Part shown: in pieces, positions 43,030-52,771 of the stretch
Position numbering within the stretch: the first letter of the stretch is position 1
Layout of the letters: each line of letters begins with the position of its first letter
NCBI RefSeq assembly: GCF_040676675.1
Contig: NZ_JBFAPK010000002.1
Span: 372,001-436,000 of the forward strand
Length of the DNA stretch: 64,000 bases
DNA from: JBFAPK01 sp040676675
Lineage (GTDB): Bacteria; Actinomycetota; Actinomycetes; Mycobacteriales; Micromonosporaceae
Direction of reading: 5' to 3'
Made by a program: the position numbers and the translations under genes
The notes under the pieces: generated by a model
Seen by the model: only the letters and a program-made list of their open reading frames with translations
What the model was told of the DNA's origin: nothing
The model's database searches: none

Positions 43030-44673
43030 ATGCGCGCACGTACCCGATGGTTGGCCGCCCTGACCGTGGCGTTGGTGACGGCGGTGGTGGCCGTCACGGA
43101 GCCGGGTCACTCGCCGCGGCCGGCGCAGGCGTTGAACAACGGGGTGGCCCGTACGCCGCCGATGGGTTGGAACAGCTGGAACACGTTCGGCTGCAACATC
43201 AACGAGACACTGATCCGGCAGGTGGCCGACGCGATGGTCGCCAACGGCATGCGGGACCTCGGTTACAAGTACGTCGTGGTCGACGACTGCTGGATGAACT
43301 CGACCCGGGACGCCCAGGGCAACCTGCAGGCCAACCCGAGCCGGTTCCCGAGCGGCATGAAGGCGTTGGGCGACTACCTGCACGCCCGGGGGCTGCTCTT
43401 CGGCATCTACCAGGCGCCGCTGGACCGGACCTGCGCACAGTACTTCGGATCGTATCCCGGGGCGACCGGCGCCCAGGGACACGAGGCCCAGGACGCGCGG
43501 CAGTTCGCCGCGTGGGGCGTGGACTATCTCAAGTACGACTGGTGCTCGCCCACCGGCACCATCAACGACCAGGTGGCGACGTTCGCGAAGATGCGCGACG
43601 CGCTGGCGGCCACCGGCCGGCCGATCGTCTACAGCATCAACCCGAACAGCATCCACGAGAAGACCGGACCGCAGCGCAACTGGGGCGACGTGGCCAACAT
43701 GTGGCGGACCACCGAGGACATCACCAACGCGTGGGACACCGGTCAGACCAACGGGTACCCGATGGGCATCCAGAACATCGTCAACGTCACCGTGCCGCTG
43801 GCCCACTACGCCGGTCCCGGCGCGTTCAACGACCCCGACATGATGGAGGTCGGCCGGGGCGGGATGAACGACACCGAGATGCGCAGCCACTTCGCCCTCT
43901 GGGCGATCATGGCGGCCCCGCTGATCGCCGGCAACGACCCACGCAACGCCGACGCGGCGACCCTGGCCATCCTGCGCAACCAGAACCTCGTCGCCATCAA
44001 CCAGGACGCGTTGGCCCTGCAGGCGGTCCAGGTCTCCAACGACGGCACGCGGCGGGTGCTGGCCAAGCGGCTGGCCAACGGCGACGTCGCCGTGGCCCTG
44101 TTCAACCAGGGCGGTTCCACCACCACGGTGGCCACGACCGCGGCGGCGATCGGCAAGTCCGGCAGCTCGTTCACCCTCCGGGACGCCTGGACCAACGCCA
44201 CCTCGACCACCACCGGCGCGATCTCCGCCAGCGTGCCGGCGCACGGCACGGTCGTGTACCGGGTCAGCGGCGGTGGCACCACCAACCCGCCGGCCACCTT
44301 CCGGCTCCGCAGCGAATCCAGCGGCCGATGCCTGGACGTGGAGAACAACGGCACGGCCAACGGCACGGCGATGCTGGTCTGGGACTGCCACACCGGCGCC
44401 AACCAGCAGTTCACCCAGTCCGGGCAGGCCCTGCAGGTGCTCGGCAAGTGCCTGGACATCCCGACGAACGCCGCCGCCGGCACCCGGGCGCAGCTGTGGG
44501 ACTGCAACGGCGGTACCAACCAGCAGTGGACCTTCAACGGCAACGGCACCGTCAGCAACGTGCGACTTCCCGGTCTCTGCCTGGACGTCGACGACAACGG
44601 CACGGCCAACGGCACCCCGGTGATCGTCTGGACCTGCCACACCGCCGCCAACCAGCGGTGGGCCCGGGCCTGA
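43030..44673 (+). CDS. secreted GH27 alpha-galactosidase with C-terminal CBM13
   Basis: A 547-residue secreted enzyme. The signal peptide ends near residue 35 (RPAQA). The GH27 barrel starts with TPPMGWNSWNTFGCNINE; the nucleophile Asp is in YLKYDWCSP and the acid/base Asp in GAFNDPDMMEVG. A ricin-type CBM13 with Cys and QxW repeats spans about 419-547. GH27 includes alpha-galactosidases and related enzymes such as beta-L-arabinopyranosidases, so arabinan or galactomannan side chains are possible substrates. ATG 43030 follows GAGGAG. It ends 6 bp from the convergent permease gene. Confidence 0.93.
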   Translation: MRARTRWLAALTVALVTAVVAVTEPGHSPRPAQALNNGVARTPPMGWNSWNTFGCNINETLIRQVADAMVANGMRDLGYKYVVVDDCWMNSTRDAQGNLQANPSRFPSGMKALGDYLHARGLLFGIYQAPLDRTCAQYFGSYPGATGAQGHEAQDARQFAAWGVDYLKYDWCSPTGTINDQVATFAKMRDALAATGRPIVYSINPNSIHEKTGPQRNWGDVANMWRTTEDITNAWDTGQTNGYPMGIQNIVNVTVPLAHYAGPGAFNDPDMMEVGRGGMNDTEMRSHFALWAIMAAPLIAGNDPRNADAATLAILRNQNLVAINQDALALQAVQVSNDGTRRVLAKRLANGDVAVALFNQGGSTTTVATTAAAIGKSGSSFTLRDAWTNATSTTTGAISASVPAHGTVVYRVSGGGTTNPPATFRLRSESSGRCLDVENNGTANGTAMLVWDCHTGANQQFTQSGQALQVLGKCLDIPTNAAAGTRAQLWDCNGGTNQQWTFNGNGTVSNVRLPGLCLDVDDNGTANGTPVIVWTCHTAANQRWARA

Positions 44674-44679
44674 CGCGGG

Positions 44680-45561
44680 CTACCTGAGGCCGCCGACGGA
44701 AAGTCCGCCGCGCCAGTACCGCTGGAGGCTGAAGAACGCGATGACCAGTGGGATCACCGACACGAGCGCGCCCATGATGATCAGGCTCCAGAGGGAGGTG
44801 CTGCCCGCGTTGTTCGCGGAGGCGACCCCCTGCCAGAGGCCGAGTCCGACGGTGACGGGGAAGAGGCGGTTGTCGGAGAGCATGGCGAGGGGCAGGAAGT
44901 AGTTGTTCCACGACGCCACGGCGGACAGGAGCAGCACGGTGACCACCGCGGGTCGCATCAGCGGCAACGCGATCCGGAGGAAGGTGCGCACCTCTCCCGC
45001 GCCGTCGACCCGCGCCGCGTCCAGGATCTCGTCGGGGACCGCGTCGCGTGCGTACACGTGCATCAGATAGACCCCGAACGGGTTGAGCAGCGAGGGGAGG
45101 ATCACCGCCCAGACCGTGTTGGTCAGGCCGAGCCGGGAGAACATGATGAAGGTCGGAATGACCAACGCGGTGGCGGGCACCATCAGCGCGCCCAGCACCA
45201 CCGCGAAGCTGAAGCGCCTGGCGGCGAACCGGTACTTGGCGAACCCGTAACCGGCCAGCACGGCCAGGACCGTGGCGCCGATCCCACCGGCGAACGCGTA
45301 CAGGGTCGAGTTGAGGATCCACCTGCCGTAGATGCCGCCGTCGTAGGTGAACAGTTGTTCGAGGTTGCCGAGGTAGTCGATCCGACCCGAGAACCACAGG
45401 GTGTTGCCGCCGCCGAACAGCCCTGGGGCGTCCTTGGCGCTGTTGACGACGACCCACCAGAACGGTACGAGGAAGTACACGACCAGGAATCCGAGCAGAA
45501 GCTGCAGCGGAAGGTGGCGTTGCGGGCGGCGGCGCGCCCGGGCGCCGGTGCGGTCGGCCAT
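44680..45561 (-). CDS. carbohydrate ABC transporter permease (MalG type)
   Basis: A 293-residue inner-membrane permease with six predicted spans and the EAA loop LDAARVDGAGEVRTFLRIAL. The ATG at 45561 shares its A with the stop of the upstream permease (TGATG); the longer frame is a shadow. It is the last gene of the operon and lies end to end with the GH27 gene, suggesting import of sugars released by that block. No ATPase is encoded nearby. Confidence 0.92.
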   Translation of the reverse strand: MADRTGARARRRPQRHLPLQLLLGFLVVYFLVPFWWVVVNSAKDAPGLFGGGNTLWFSGRIDYLGNLEQLFTYDGGIYGRWILNSTLYAFAGGIGATVLAVLAGYGFAKYRFAARRFSFAVVLGALMVPATALVIPTFIMFSRLGLTNTVWAVILPSLLNPFGVYLMHVYARDAVPDEILDAARVDGAGEVRTFLRIALPLMRPAVVTVLLLSAVASWNNYFLPLAMLSDNRLFPVTVGLGLWQGVASANNAGSTSLWSLIIMGALVSVIPLVIAFFSLQRYWRGGLSVGGLR

Positions 45562-46502
45562 CAGAGGAAGCTCCTCCGCTTGCGGGTGAAGAACAGGAAG
45601 GCGTACACGCAGACGAAGACGACCCCGCCGAGGGCGAAGGAGATCGCCGATCCGTAGTTGAAGTTGGCGAGCGCGAACGCCTGCTGGTACGCGTACATGT
45701 TGGGGGTGAAGTCCGAGTCGATCGTCCCGGCCGCGAGGTAGCGCAGGATCTGCGGTTCGTTGAAGAACTGCAGGGTCCCGATGAGCGAGAAGACCAGGAT
45801 CAGGACCAGCGCCGGGGTGATCAGCGGGATTTTGATCCGGACCGCGATCTGCCATTTCCCGGCGCCGTCCATCCGGGCGGCCTCGTAGAGCGTCGAGTCG
45901 ATGCCCTGCAGCGCCGCGTACAGGATGATCATGTAGTAGCCGGCCCACTGCCACGTGACGATGTTGAGCAGGCCGTAGAAGACCAGATTGCCGCCGAGGA
46001 AGTCGGGTGCGGTCGCGCCGAACAACCCGAAGACGTCGGAGAGCGGCCCGAAACTCCTGCTGTACAGAAACCCCCACATCACCGCTCCGATGACCGTGGG
46101 AATCGCGTACGGGAGAAAGATCATCAGTCGGGAGAAGCGGGTGAAGAGAGACGTCACCGCGTCCAGGACGAGGGCCATCGCGAGCGCGACGACGATCTGC
46201 AGCGGAATGGCGACGAGCGAGAAGCGGATGACGAACCACGACCCGGACAGGAAGCTCGGGTCGGTGAACGCCTTCGCGTAGTTGTCCAGGAAGACGAAGC
46301 TGGTGCCACCGATCAGCCTCTTCTGGAAGAGGCTGAGGTACAACGCGTACGCCAGCGGCGCGATGAGGAACGCGAGGAAGACGATCGCGAACGGCCCGAC
46401 GAAGGCCCATCCCATCAGGTGCTCACGGAGGTGCACCTTGCCGCGGATCCTGTGCGTCTGCTGCTGAGCGCGGGGTGCGCGCTCCCCGATCAGGAGGGTC
46501 AT
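45561..46502 (-). CDS. carbohydrate ABC transporter permease (MalF type)
   Basis: A 313-residue membrane permease with about six spans and the EAA loop YEAARMDGAGKWQIAVRIKI. The N-terminus is polar and basic (RAPRAQQQTHRIRGK). It starts 64 bp after the binding-protein gene and pairs with the downstream MalG-type permease. Confidence 0.92.
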   Translation of the reverse strand: MTLLIGERAPRAQQQTHRIRGKVHLREHLMGWAFVGPFAIVFLAFLIAPLAYALYLSLFQKRLIGGTSFVFLDNYAKAFTDPSFLSGSWFVIRFSLVAIPLQIVVALAMALVLDAVTSLFTRFSRLMIFLPYAIPTVIGAVMWGFLYSRSFGPLSDVFGLFGATAPDFLGGNLVFYGLLNIVTWQWAGYYMIILYAALQGIDSTLYEAARMDGAGKWQIAVRIKIPLITPALVLILVFSLIGTLQFFNEPQILRYLAAGTIDSDFTPNMYAYQQAFALANFNYGSAISFALGGVVFVCVYAFLFFTRKRRSFL

Positions 46503-46566
46503 CTTGGGCTCCGGAACCTGGGGGTCGGAGGGCGGGCCGACCGGTCGAGGGCGACCCGCCCCCCGA

Positions 46567-47916
46567 TCACTGAACGGTGAATCCTTGCTCCTTGGCGTAC
46601 TTCGTCACGTCCTCCTGAAGCCGGTCGGCGGCCCGCGAACCATCGACCGAACCCGAAATAATCGCACTGACCTGCTTCGTCATGGCCTCGAAGTAGTACT
46701 GGCCGAACGGGCTGTAGGCGACGCCCCGGTAGGCGTTCGCCGCGGGGACGTAGACCTCCTTGTTCGCCTGCTGGCCGCCGAAGAACGCCACCTTCAGGTT
46801 CACGAACTCGGGGTCGTTGAGCGCCGTGAGGTTCAGCGGGAAGATGATCTGGTTGGTCCAGCCGTCGGTGAGCGACTCCTTGTCGGCGTAGAGGCCGTAG
46901 GCGGCCTTCGCCGCGAGTTCCGGCTTCTTCGCCTGGCTCGTCACCGAGAAGGCCGATCCGCCCCAGTTCACCTGCACCGGGTTGGTCGGATCCCACTGCG
47001 GCAGCGGGGCCACCGCGAACTTGCCGGTGTCCTGCCCCTTGCCGACGCCGGCGCCCGTGAGGTAGCCCGGCGCCCAGGCCGCCGAGACGTACGTCGCGTA
47101 CTTCCCGTTGATCACGCCGGAGATGTACTCCGGAGTGAACTGGTCCTGCGTTCCGACCAGGCCCTTGCGGGCGAGGCCGCCCCAGTAGTCGAGCACGTCC
47201 TTCGAGGCCTGGTCGTTCAGGCGCACGCCGATCGACTTCGGCCGGGCCGGGTCGTAGGTGAACGGAACGGCGCCCCGCTGGATCTGCAGCGCCATGGTGA
47301 GCGCCGAGACGTTCGCGCCGAGGTCGCCGAACTGCGGACCGCCGGCGTCCTTCACCTTCTGCGCCGCCTGCTCGTACTCGGTCCACGTCTTCGGCGGCGT
47401 GATGCCGTACCTGTCGAAGATGTCCTTCCGGTAGATCATCGCCAGCGGACCGCCGTCGACCGGGACGCCGTAGACCGCGTCACCGACCGAGACGTCCTTC
47501 CACGCGCCCGGGCCGTAGTTGCCCTTGACGGCGTCGAAGCCGTACTTCTTGATGTCCACGATCGCGTTCTGGATCTGGAAGTTCGGGATCCGATCCATCT
47601 CAAGCATGATCACGTCGGGTGCGCCGGTACCCGCCGAGATGGCCGTCTGGAACTTGTCGTACTCGTCGCTGCCCTGCCCGACGTTGGTCCAGCAGACCTG
47701 CACCTCGCTGCTCTGCTTGTTGAAGTTGTCGACGACGAGCCGCATGTTGGGGTACCAGCCCCACATCGTCACGACCGGCAGCTCCGGCTTGGTGATGGTG
47801 TTCGTACAGTTGCTCGCGTCGCTTCCGCCGCTGTCGCCGGAGGAGCAGGCGACCAGGCCGCCCACCGCCGCGAGCATGACTGCCGCAGCGACCGTTCGTC
47901 TTCTCGTCACTGGCAT
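46567..47916 (-). CDS. sugar ABC transporter substrate-binding lipoprotein (MalE type)
   Basis: A 449-residue lipoprotein: basic N-terminus (VTRRRT), lipobox LVAC and then a type 1 solute-binding fold (VVTMWGWYPNMRLVVDNFN, PLAMIYRKDIFDRYG, NWGGSAFSVTSQAKKPELAA). ATG 47916 follows GAAGGGA and begins the signal peptide. It precedes two permease genes; the esterase gene ends 92 bp upstream and could share the transcript. Ligand is unknown but probably an oligosaccharide. Confidence 0.92.
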   Translation of the reverse strand: MPVTRRRTVAAAVMLAAVGGLVACSSGDSGGSDASNCTNTITKPELPVVTMWGWYPNMRLVVDNFNKQSSEVQVCWTNVGQGSDEYDKFQTAISAGTGAPDVIMLEMDRIPNFQIQNAIVDIKKYGFDAVKGNYGPGAWKDVSVGDAVYGVPVDGGPLAMIYRKDIFDRYGITPPKTWTEYEQAAQKVKDAGGPQFGDLGANVSALTMALQIQRGAVPFTYDPARPKSIGVRLNDQASKDVLDYWGGLARKGLVGTQDQFTPEYISGVINGKYATYVSAAWAPGYLTGAGVGKGQDTGKFAVAPLPQWDPTNPVQVNWGGSAFSVTSQAKKPELAAKAAYGLYADKESLTDGWTNQIIFPLNLTALNDPEFVNLKVAFFGGQQANKEVYVPAANAYRGVAYSPFGQYYFEAMTKQVSAIISGSVDGSRAADRLQEDVTKYAKEQGFTVQ

Positions 47917-48008
47917 GGTTCCCTTCGGGATCGCGGCTCGGGGGTCCGGCGCCGTCACCGGGGGCACGCGCGGCCCGGTCCGTGACGCCGCCTCCTGCGG
48001 AGGTCGAC

Positions 48009-50186
48009 CTAGCGCCTGAACAGGCGTGGCGCCAGGTCGACGAGGTTCTTCTGCCACACGTCCCAACCGTGCGGCCCGGGGGTGATCCCGGCGAACTCGT
48101 AGCGGATACCGAGGTTGTCGAGGGTGGTCAGGGACGCCATGACGGACGGGTACACGAAGTCGGTCCGGTCCCCGACGTACAGGCGCAACATCCTGGTGCC
48201 GGCGTTGACCGCCGCCACGTCGACGCCGGTACCGCTGCCGAACCCGGCCGAGAACGCCGCGACGTAGGCGAACTCTCCCGGGTACGCCTTGAGCACCCCG
48301 AACGCCTGGCCACCACCCATCGACAGGCCGGCGAGGGCCTGCTCCGACGGGTCCGCGGAGATGTTGTAGCGGGCACGGGCCGCCGGAACGATGTTCTCCA
48401 GCAGTTCCCGGTTGAAGTCGGAGACGTTGCCGTTGCCCATGACGACCACCATCGGGACCAGGTCTCCGTCGAGGAACTGATGATCGAGGATCTGCCGGGC
48501 GCGCCCCATCTCCACCCAGTCCGGGTAGCTCTGACCGGCGCCGTGCTGCAGGTAGAGGACGGGGTACGGATGCCGGCGGTCCGGGTCGTACCCGGGCGGG
48601 GTCCACACCAGCGCGGTCCGGTCCTGGTCGGCCACGCTGCTCCGGTAGGACAGGCTCGTGATCGTTCCGCCCCGGCCGGCCGGCACGTCCGAGAGCAGGC
48701 GAGCCCGCTGCCCCGGGACGAGGAAGGTGCTCCACGTCGGCTCGGAGGTCACCCTCGTCGGGTTCGACGTGTCCTTGGCCGCGACCCGGTCGACGATGAA
48801 CCGGTAGTAGTAGAACCAGGGGTCCAGCGGGCCCACGGTCGCCCGCCACCGGTCACCGTCCCGGATCATCGGCACGCGCAGCCAGCTCCCGCCGGGTGCC
48901 ACGTTCGCCCACACCGTGACGTGCCGGGCGGCCGTGAACTCCGTCGTCGTCTCGAAGGTGACGAACCCGTCCTCGGTCACGAACGGCGTCGGAGTGGTGC
49001 CCGCCGGCGGCGGCCTGAACTCCCCCGTCAGCGGCCGGTGACCGGCGCTCGGGCCGTGGTCCGACACCCGGCGGAACAGCCGCGGCACGAAGTCGACGAG
49101 ATTCTCCTGCCAGGTGGTCCAGTTCGCGCCGCCGTCCGGGTTGACCCCGTCGAACTCGAACCTGATGCCGGCCCGGCCCAACGACCTCGTCAGCCGGTAG
49201 GTGGCGTTGTAGCCGGGATCGGTCACGTTCCCGCTGTACAGCCGCAGCAGCCTGAGGTTGCGGTCGGCCGTCGTGGCCGCCTCGCGGCTGACGTCGCCCG
49301 TCGGCAGGCCCGAGAACGAGCCGACGTAGGCGAACTCGTTCCGGCCGGTGAGCGCGGCCCGCAACGCCTGGGTTCCCCCCTCGGCGACACCGGCGATCGC
49401 CTGGTGCGCCGGGTCGCGGAGGACGCGGTAGCGGTCGGCGACCGCCCTACGGAGATCCGCCAGCTCCCGGTCGCCGTCCGGTCCGTCGCCGAGCACGACC
49501 ACCATCGGCTCCATGGCACGCCGGGCCGACAGGTTGTCGAGGATCTGCTTGGCCCGGCCGAGGTCGAGCCAGTCGGTGCTGGCTCCGCCGCTGCCCGACC
49601 GCAGCAACAGCACCGGATACCGCCTGGTGTTGTCGGCCGGATACCCCGGTGGCGTCCACACCCGGGCCGACCGCTGCCCCGTCCCGGTCCGGTAGGTCAG
49701 CGTCGCGACGCTGCCGCCCGTCCCCTGAGGTGCGTCCGCCAGCAGGCGCGCCGACTCGCCCGGCACGAGGAAGGTGCTCCAGAGGGGCTTCGACGCCACG
49801 CCGGAGCTGTTCGTCGGATCCTTGAGGCCCTTGGTGTCGTCGCCCGTGACCTGGTAGTAGTACAGGCCCGGCCGCAGCGGGCCGAGGACCCCCGACCACA
49901 CCTCGCCGCGACGGGTCAGGCCGAACTCCGCCCAGGCGGCGGACGGGCCGAAGTTGCCCTCGACGACGAGCTGCGACACCTCGCCCGCGTGCTCCTGGAC
50001 GTAGTCGGCCGGGACACTGAACGACGCGTAGCGGTCCTCGGAAACCTCCAGCCAGGGGGTTCCCGCCGCCGCGGGTTGCGGCGCGAGTAACGCCGCCGCG
50101 ACCGCGACGACCCCGGCGGTGCAGGCCGCCGAGAGCCGGCGTACGCCCGTACGGCGTAGGCGCCCGTGGTCCGGTGTTGTCGTCAC
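48009..50186 (-). CDS. secreted tandem esterase with an inactive N-terminal copy
   Basis: A 725-residue secreted protein with a signal peptide to about residue 41, then two copies of an Ig-like N-domain plus an enterochelin-esterase/CE1-like alpha/beta hydrolase domain (about 42-375 and 385-725). The C-terminal copy is intact: Ser622 in AGLSMGGG and His706 in GPHGWDVW. In the N-terminal copy the serine position is Ala268 (AGVAEGGT) and the His segment reads GGANWTTW, so it cannot use the normal triad. GTG 50186 follows GAGGAG and begins the signal peptide. It probably deacylates polysaccharide, feruloyl or acetyl esters, with the dead copy acting in binding or stability. Confidence 0.85.
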   Translation of the reverse strand: MTTTPDHGRLRRTGVRRLSAACTAGVVAVAAALLAPQPAAAGTPWLEVSEDRYASFSVPADYVQEHAGEVSQLVVEGNFGPSAAWAEFGLTRRGEVWSGVLGPLRPGLYYYQVTGDDTKGLKDPTNSSGVASKPLWSTFLVPGESARLLADAPQGTGGSVATLTYRTGTGQRSARVWTPPGYPADNTRRYPVLLLRSGSGGASTDWLDLGRAKQILDNLSARRAMEPMVVVLGDGPDGDRELADLRRAVADRYRVLRDPAHQAIAGVAEGGTQALRAALTGRNEFAYVGSFSGLPTGDVSREAATTADRNLRLLRLYSGNVTDPGYNATYRLTRSLGRAGIRFEFDGVNPDGGANWTTWQENLVDFVPRLFRRVSDHGPSAGHRPLTGEFRPPPAGTTPTPFVTEDGFVTFETTTEFTAARHVTVWANVAPGGSWLRVPMIRDGDRWRATVGPLDPWFYYYRFIVDRVAAKDTSNPTRVTSEPTWSTFLVPGQRARLLSDVPAGRGGTITSLSYRSSVADQDRTALVWTPPGYDPDRRHPYPVLYLQHGAGQSYPDWVEMGRARQILDHQFLDGDLVPMVVVMGNGNVSDFNRELLENIVPAARARYNISADPSEQALAGLSMGGGQAFGVLKAYPGEFAYVAAFSAGFGSGTGVDVAAVNAGTRMLRLYVGDRTDFVYPSVMASLTTLDNLGIRYEFAGITPGPHGWDVWQKNLVDLAPRLFRR

Positions 50187-50235
50187 GCGCCACTCCTCTC
50201 CTGCGCCGGCGGTGGATGCGATCCGGCTCGCCGGC

Positions 50236-51261
50236 TCAACTCGTCGATGGATGCTGACCCGTGGTTGCGCGCCCGGCCCGGTCGGCGGTGTGCACGCGGT
50301 CCAGCCGGGCACGGACGGCCGGTACGATCCCGCGCGGCAGGAAGAGCACCACGAGCACCAGCAGGAGCGCGTACACGGCGTACGACAGCACGCTCGGCGC
50401 GTGGGCGGGCATGCCCGGCTGGGTGCCGATCGTGTTCAACACCTGGACCAGCAGGACGATGGCGGTCGCCCCGACGAGCGCGCCCCACAGCGTGCCGAGC
50501 CCGCCGACCACGGCCATCACCACGTACTCGACGGAGAGCAGGACCGGGAACGAGCCGGGCGAGAGGTAGCCCAGGTAGAAGGCGTAGATCCCGCCCGCGA
50601 GCCCGGCGAACGCGGCGGCGGTGGCGAAGACGGTGAGCCGGTACCGCCCGACCGGTACCCCGCTGGCGGCGGCCGCCGTCTCGCTGGTGGCCAGCGCCCG
50701 CAGGCCGCGTCCGGGGCGGGACGTCACGATGTTGCGGGCCACCAGCAGGGTGCCGGCCGCCGCGGCCCAGACCAGGTAGGCGTAGGCGATGTCGTCGGCG
50801 AACTCGACGCCGCCGACGGAGAACCGGGGTACGCCCTGCAGGCCGATCGCGCCGCCGGTCCAGTCGGCCTGGCTGACCAGGGACAGCAGGATGAGCTGCA
50901 TGGCGAGCGTGGCGAAGGCGAGGTGGTGGCCGCGCAGGCGCAGCAGCGGAACGCCCACCACGAGGGCGAACGCGGCGGCCGCCAGCGGCGCGGCGAGCAG
51001 GCCCGCGAGCGGCGGTACGCCGTGCACGGCGAGCAGGCCGGCCGTGTAGCCGCCGATGGCGTAGAAGGCCGCCTGGCCCAGCGACACCTGCCCGGCGTAG
51101 CCCATCGACATGGACAGCCCGACCGTGACGATCGCGGCGAGGCCGAGCAGGATGTAGATGGACAGGTGGCTGCTGGAGAGCAGCGGTGGCAGGGCGAGCG
51201 TCACCGCGGCGGTCGCCGCCGCCGGAAGCCATCGGGCCGTCCGGCCCCGCGCCGCGTTCAC
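50236..51261 (-). CDS. livM: Liv-type ABC transporter permease LivM
   Basis: A 341-residue membrane permease of the branched-chain amino acid (HAAT) family: MSMGYAGQVSLGQAAFYAIGG, GLQGVPRFSVGG and VVGGLGTLWGALVGA are family landmarks. GTG 51261 overlaps the LivH stop by 4 bp and sets the start. It is the last gene of the operon binding protein - livG - livF - livH - livM. Because the operon is divergent from a PaaX-type regulator and aromatic genes, an aromatic acid is a more likely substrate than an amino acid. Confidence 0.9.
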   Translation of the reverse strand: MNAARGRTARWLPAAATAAVTLALPPLLSSSHLSIYILLGLAAIVTVGLSMSMGYAGQVSLGQAAFYAIGGYTAGLLAVHGVPPLAGLLAAPLAAAAFALVVGVPLLRLRGHHLAFATLAMQLILLSLVSQADWTGGAIGLQGVPRFSVGGVEFADDIAYAYLVWAAAAGTLLVARNIVTSRPGRGLRALATSETAAAASGVPVGRYRLTVFATAAAFAGLAGGIYAFYLGYLSPGSFPVLLSVEYVVMAVVGGLGTLWGALVGATAIVLLVQVLNTIGTQPGMPAHAPSVLSYAVYALLLVLVVLFLPRGIVPAVRARLDRVHTADRAGRATTGQHPSTS

Positions 51262-52118
51262 GCCGCCTCCTGCTGCGCGATCGGCTGCCGCGCCGCCCGC
51301 CAGATCATCACGGTGAGCAGGAGCACCAGGGCGACCTCCAGCTGGTACGCGCCGTTGCCGTACCCGGCGACGAGCGCCTGCGCTACGCCGAGCAGCAGCC
51401 CGCCGACCAGGGTGAGCGCGGGCCGCATCAGGCCGCCGAGGATGGCGGCGGCGAAGCCGCCGACGACGAGGGTGACGTCGTAGTCGAAGGTGACCAGTTG
51501 GATCGGGGTGACGAGTATCCCGGCCAGCCCGCCCAGCGCGCCGGCGACGCCGAAGGAGAGCAGGCCCATCCGGGTGACGTCGATGCCGACCACCCGGGCG
51601 GCGTACGGGTTGGACGCGCATGCCGACAGCGCGCGCCCGATGTCGGTACGCGCAAACAGCAGCCCGAGTCCGGCGAAGACGGCCAGCGTGGCGCCGATGA
51701 TGAGCAGGTAGTGCGCCTGGAAGCGGGCGCCGAAGAGGTCGACCGCGCCGGGCACGCCCCGGAACGAGCGTGGTTGGTCGCCCCAGACGAGGATCTCGAC
51801 GGCGTACGCGAAGACGCCGAGCCCGAGCGTGACGATGAGGGACGCGTCGGGCGGGGTGCCCGGCTTGCCGATCGCGACCAGCCCGACCGCCGCGCCGGTG
51901 ACGGCGCCGACCGCCACGGCGAGCGCCTCGGCGAGCCCGTGCGGCAGCCCGCTGGCCAGCAGCGTCGAGGCGGTCATCGCGGCGATCACGGCGAACGAGC
52001 CCTGGGCGAAGTTGACCACCCGGGTGACCCGGTAGACGACCACGAGCCCGCTGCCGACGAGCGCGAACGCGCAGCCGCCGCCCAGCCCGGTGACGAGGTA
52101 CTGGAGCAACTCGGTCAC
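51258..52118 (-). CDS. livH: Liv-type ABC transporter permease LivH
   Basis: A 286-residue membrane permease. It shows LVTGLGGGCAFALVGSGLVVV, TRVVNFAQGSFAVIAA and GFAAAILGGLMRPALTLVGG, all typical of LivH. The start overlaps the LivF stop by 4 bp (GTGA at 52118), which excludes the longer frame. It pairs with LivM. Confidence 0.9.
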   Translation of the reverse strand: MTELLQYLVTGLGGGCAFALVGSGLVVVYRVTRVVNFAQGSFAVIAAMTASTLLASGLPHGLAEALAVAVGAVTGAAVGLVAIGKPGTPPDASLIVTLGLGVFAYAVEILVWGDQPRSFRGVPGAVDLFGARFQAHYLLIIGATLAVFAGLGLLFARTDIGRALSACASNPYAARVVGIDVTRMGLLSFGVAGALGGLAGILVTPIQLVTFDYDVTLVVGGFAAAILGGLMRPALTLVGGLLLGVAQALVAGYGNGAYQLEVALVLLLTVMIWRAARQPIAQQEAA

Positions 52119-52771
52119 GCCGCGGCTCCCAGGTAGGCGGCGGCGACCCGCGGGTCGGCGGCCAGGTCGGCGGCGGTGCCGGCGGCGACGACTCGGCCGG
52201 CCTCCAGCACGTACCCGCGGCCGCACAGGTCCAGGGCGAGGCGCGCGTTCTGCTCGATGAGTAGTACGGCGAGGCCGCGCTCGGCGTTGAGCGTGCGCAG
52301 GTGGCGGACGAGGTCGGCGACGACGAGCGGCGCCAGGCCGAGGGAGAGCTCGTCCACCGCGAGCACGTCCGGGCGGGCCATCAGCGCCCGGCCCACGGCC
52401 ACCATCTGCTGCTGGCCACCGGAGAGCTGGCCGGCGCGGCGGCGACGCAACGGGGCGAGCGCGGGCAGGACGTCGTAGATCGGGCCGGTGTCCCGGTTGC
52501 GGACGCGCCACCCGCCCAGCCGCAGGTTGTCGTCGACGGTCAGGTCGGGAAACAGCTGCCGCCCCTCGGGGACGTGCGCGAGGCGGCCCCGGACGGTGAC
52601 GGTCCCGCCGGCCGGGGACAGGATGCCGGAGAGCGTGTTGACCAGCGTGGACTTGCCCGCGCCGTTCGGCCCGATGAGCGCGACCATCTCGCCGGCGCCG
52701 ACGGTGAGGCTGACCCGGTCGAGCGCGGTCGCGAGCCCGTACCGCACGGTGAGTTCCGACACCTCTAGCAC
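52115..52771 (-). CDS. livF: Liv-type ABC transporter ATPase LivF
   Basis: A 218-residue ATPase with Walker A IGPNGAGKST, signature LSGGQQQMVAVGRAL and Walker B VLAVDELSLGL. It is somewhat shorter than typical LivF (about 235 residues). The GTG start overlaps the LivG stop by 7 bp. It energises the LivHM pore together with LivG. Confidence 0.93.
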   Translation of the reverse strand: MLEVSELTVRYGLATALDRVSLTVGAGEMVALIGPNGAGKSTLVNTLSGILSPAGGTVTVRGRLAHVPEGRQLFPDLTVDDNLRLGGWRVRNRDTGPIYDVLPALAPLRRRRAGQLSGGQQQMVAVGRALMARPDVLAVDELSLGLAPLVVADLVRHLRTLNAERGLAVLLIEQNARLALDLCGRGYVLEAGRVVAAGTAADLAADPRVAAAYLGAAA

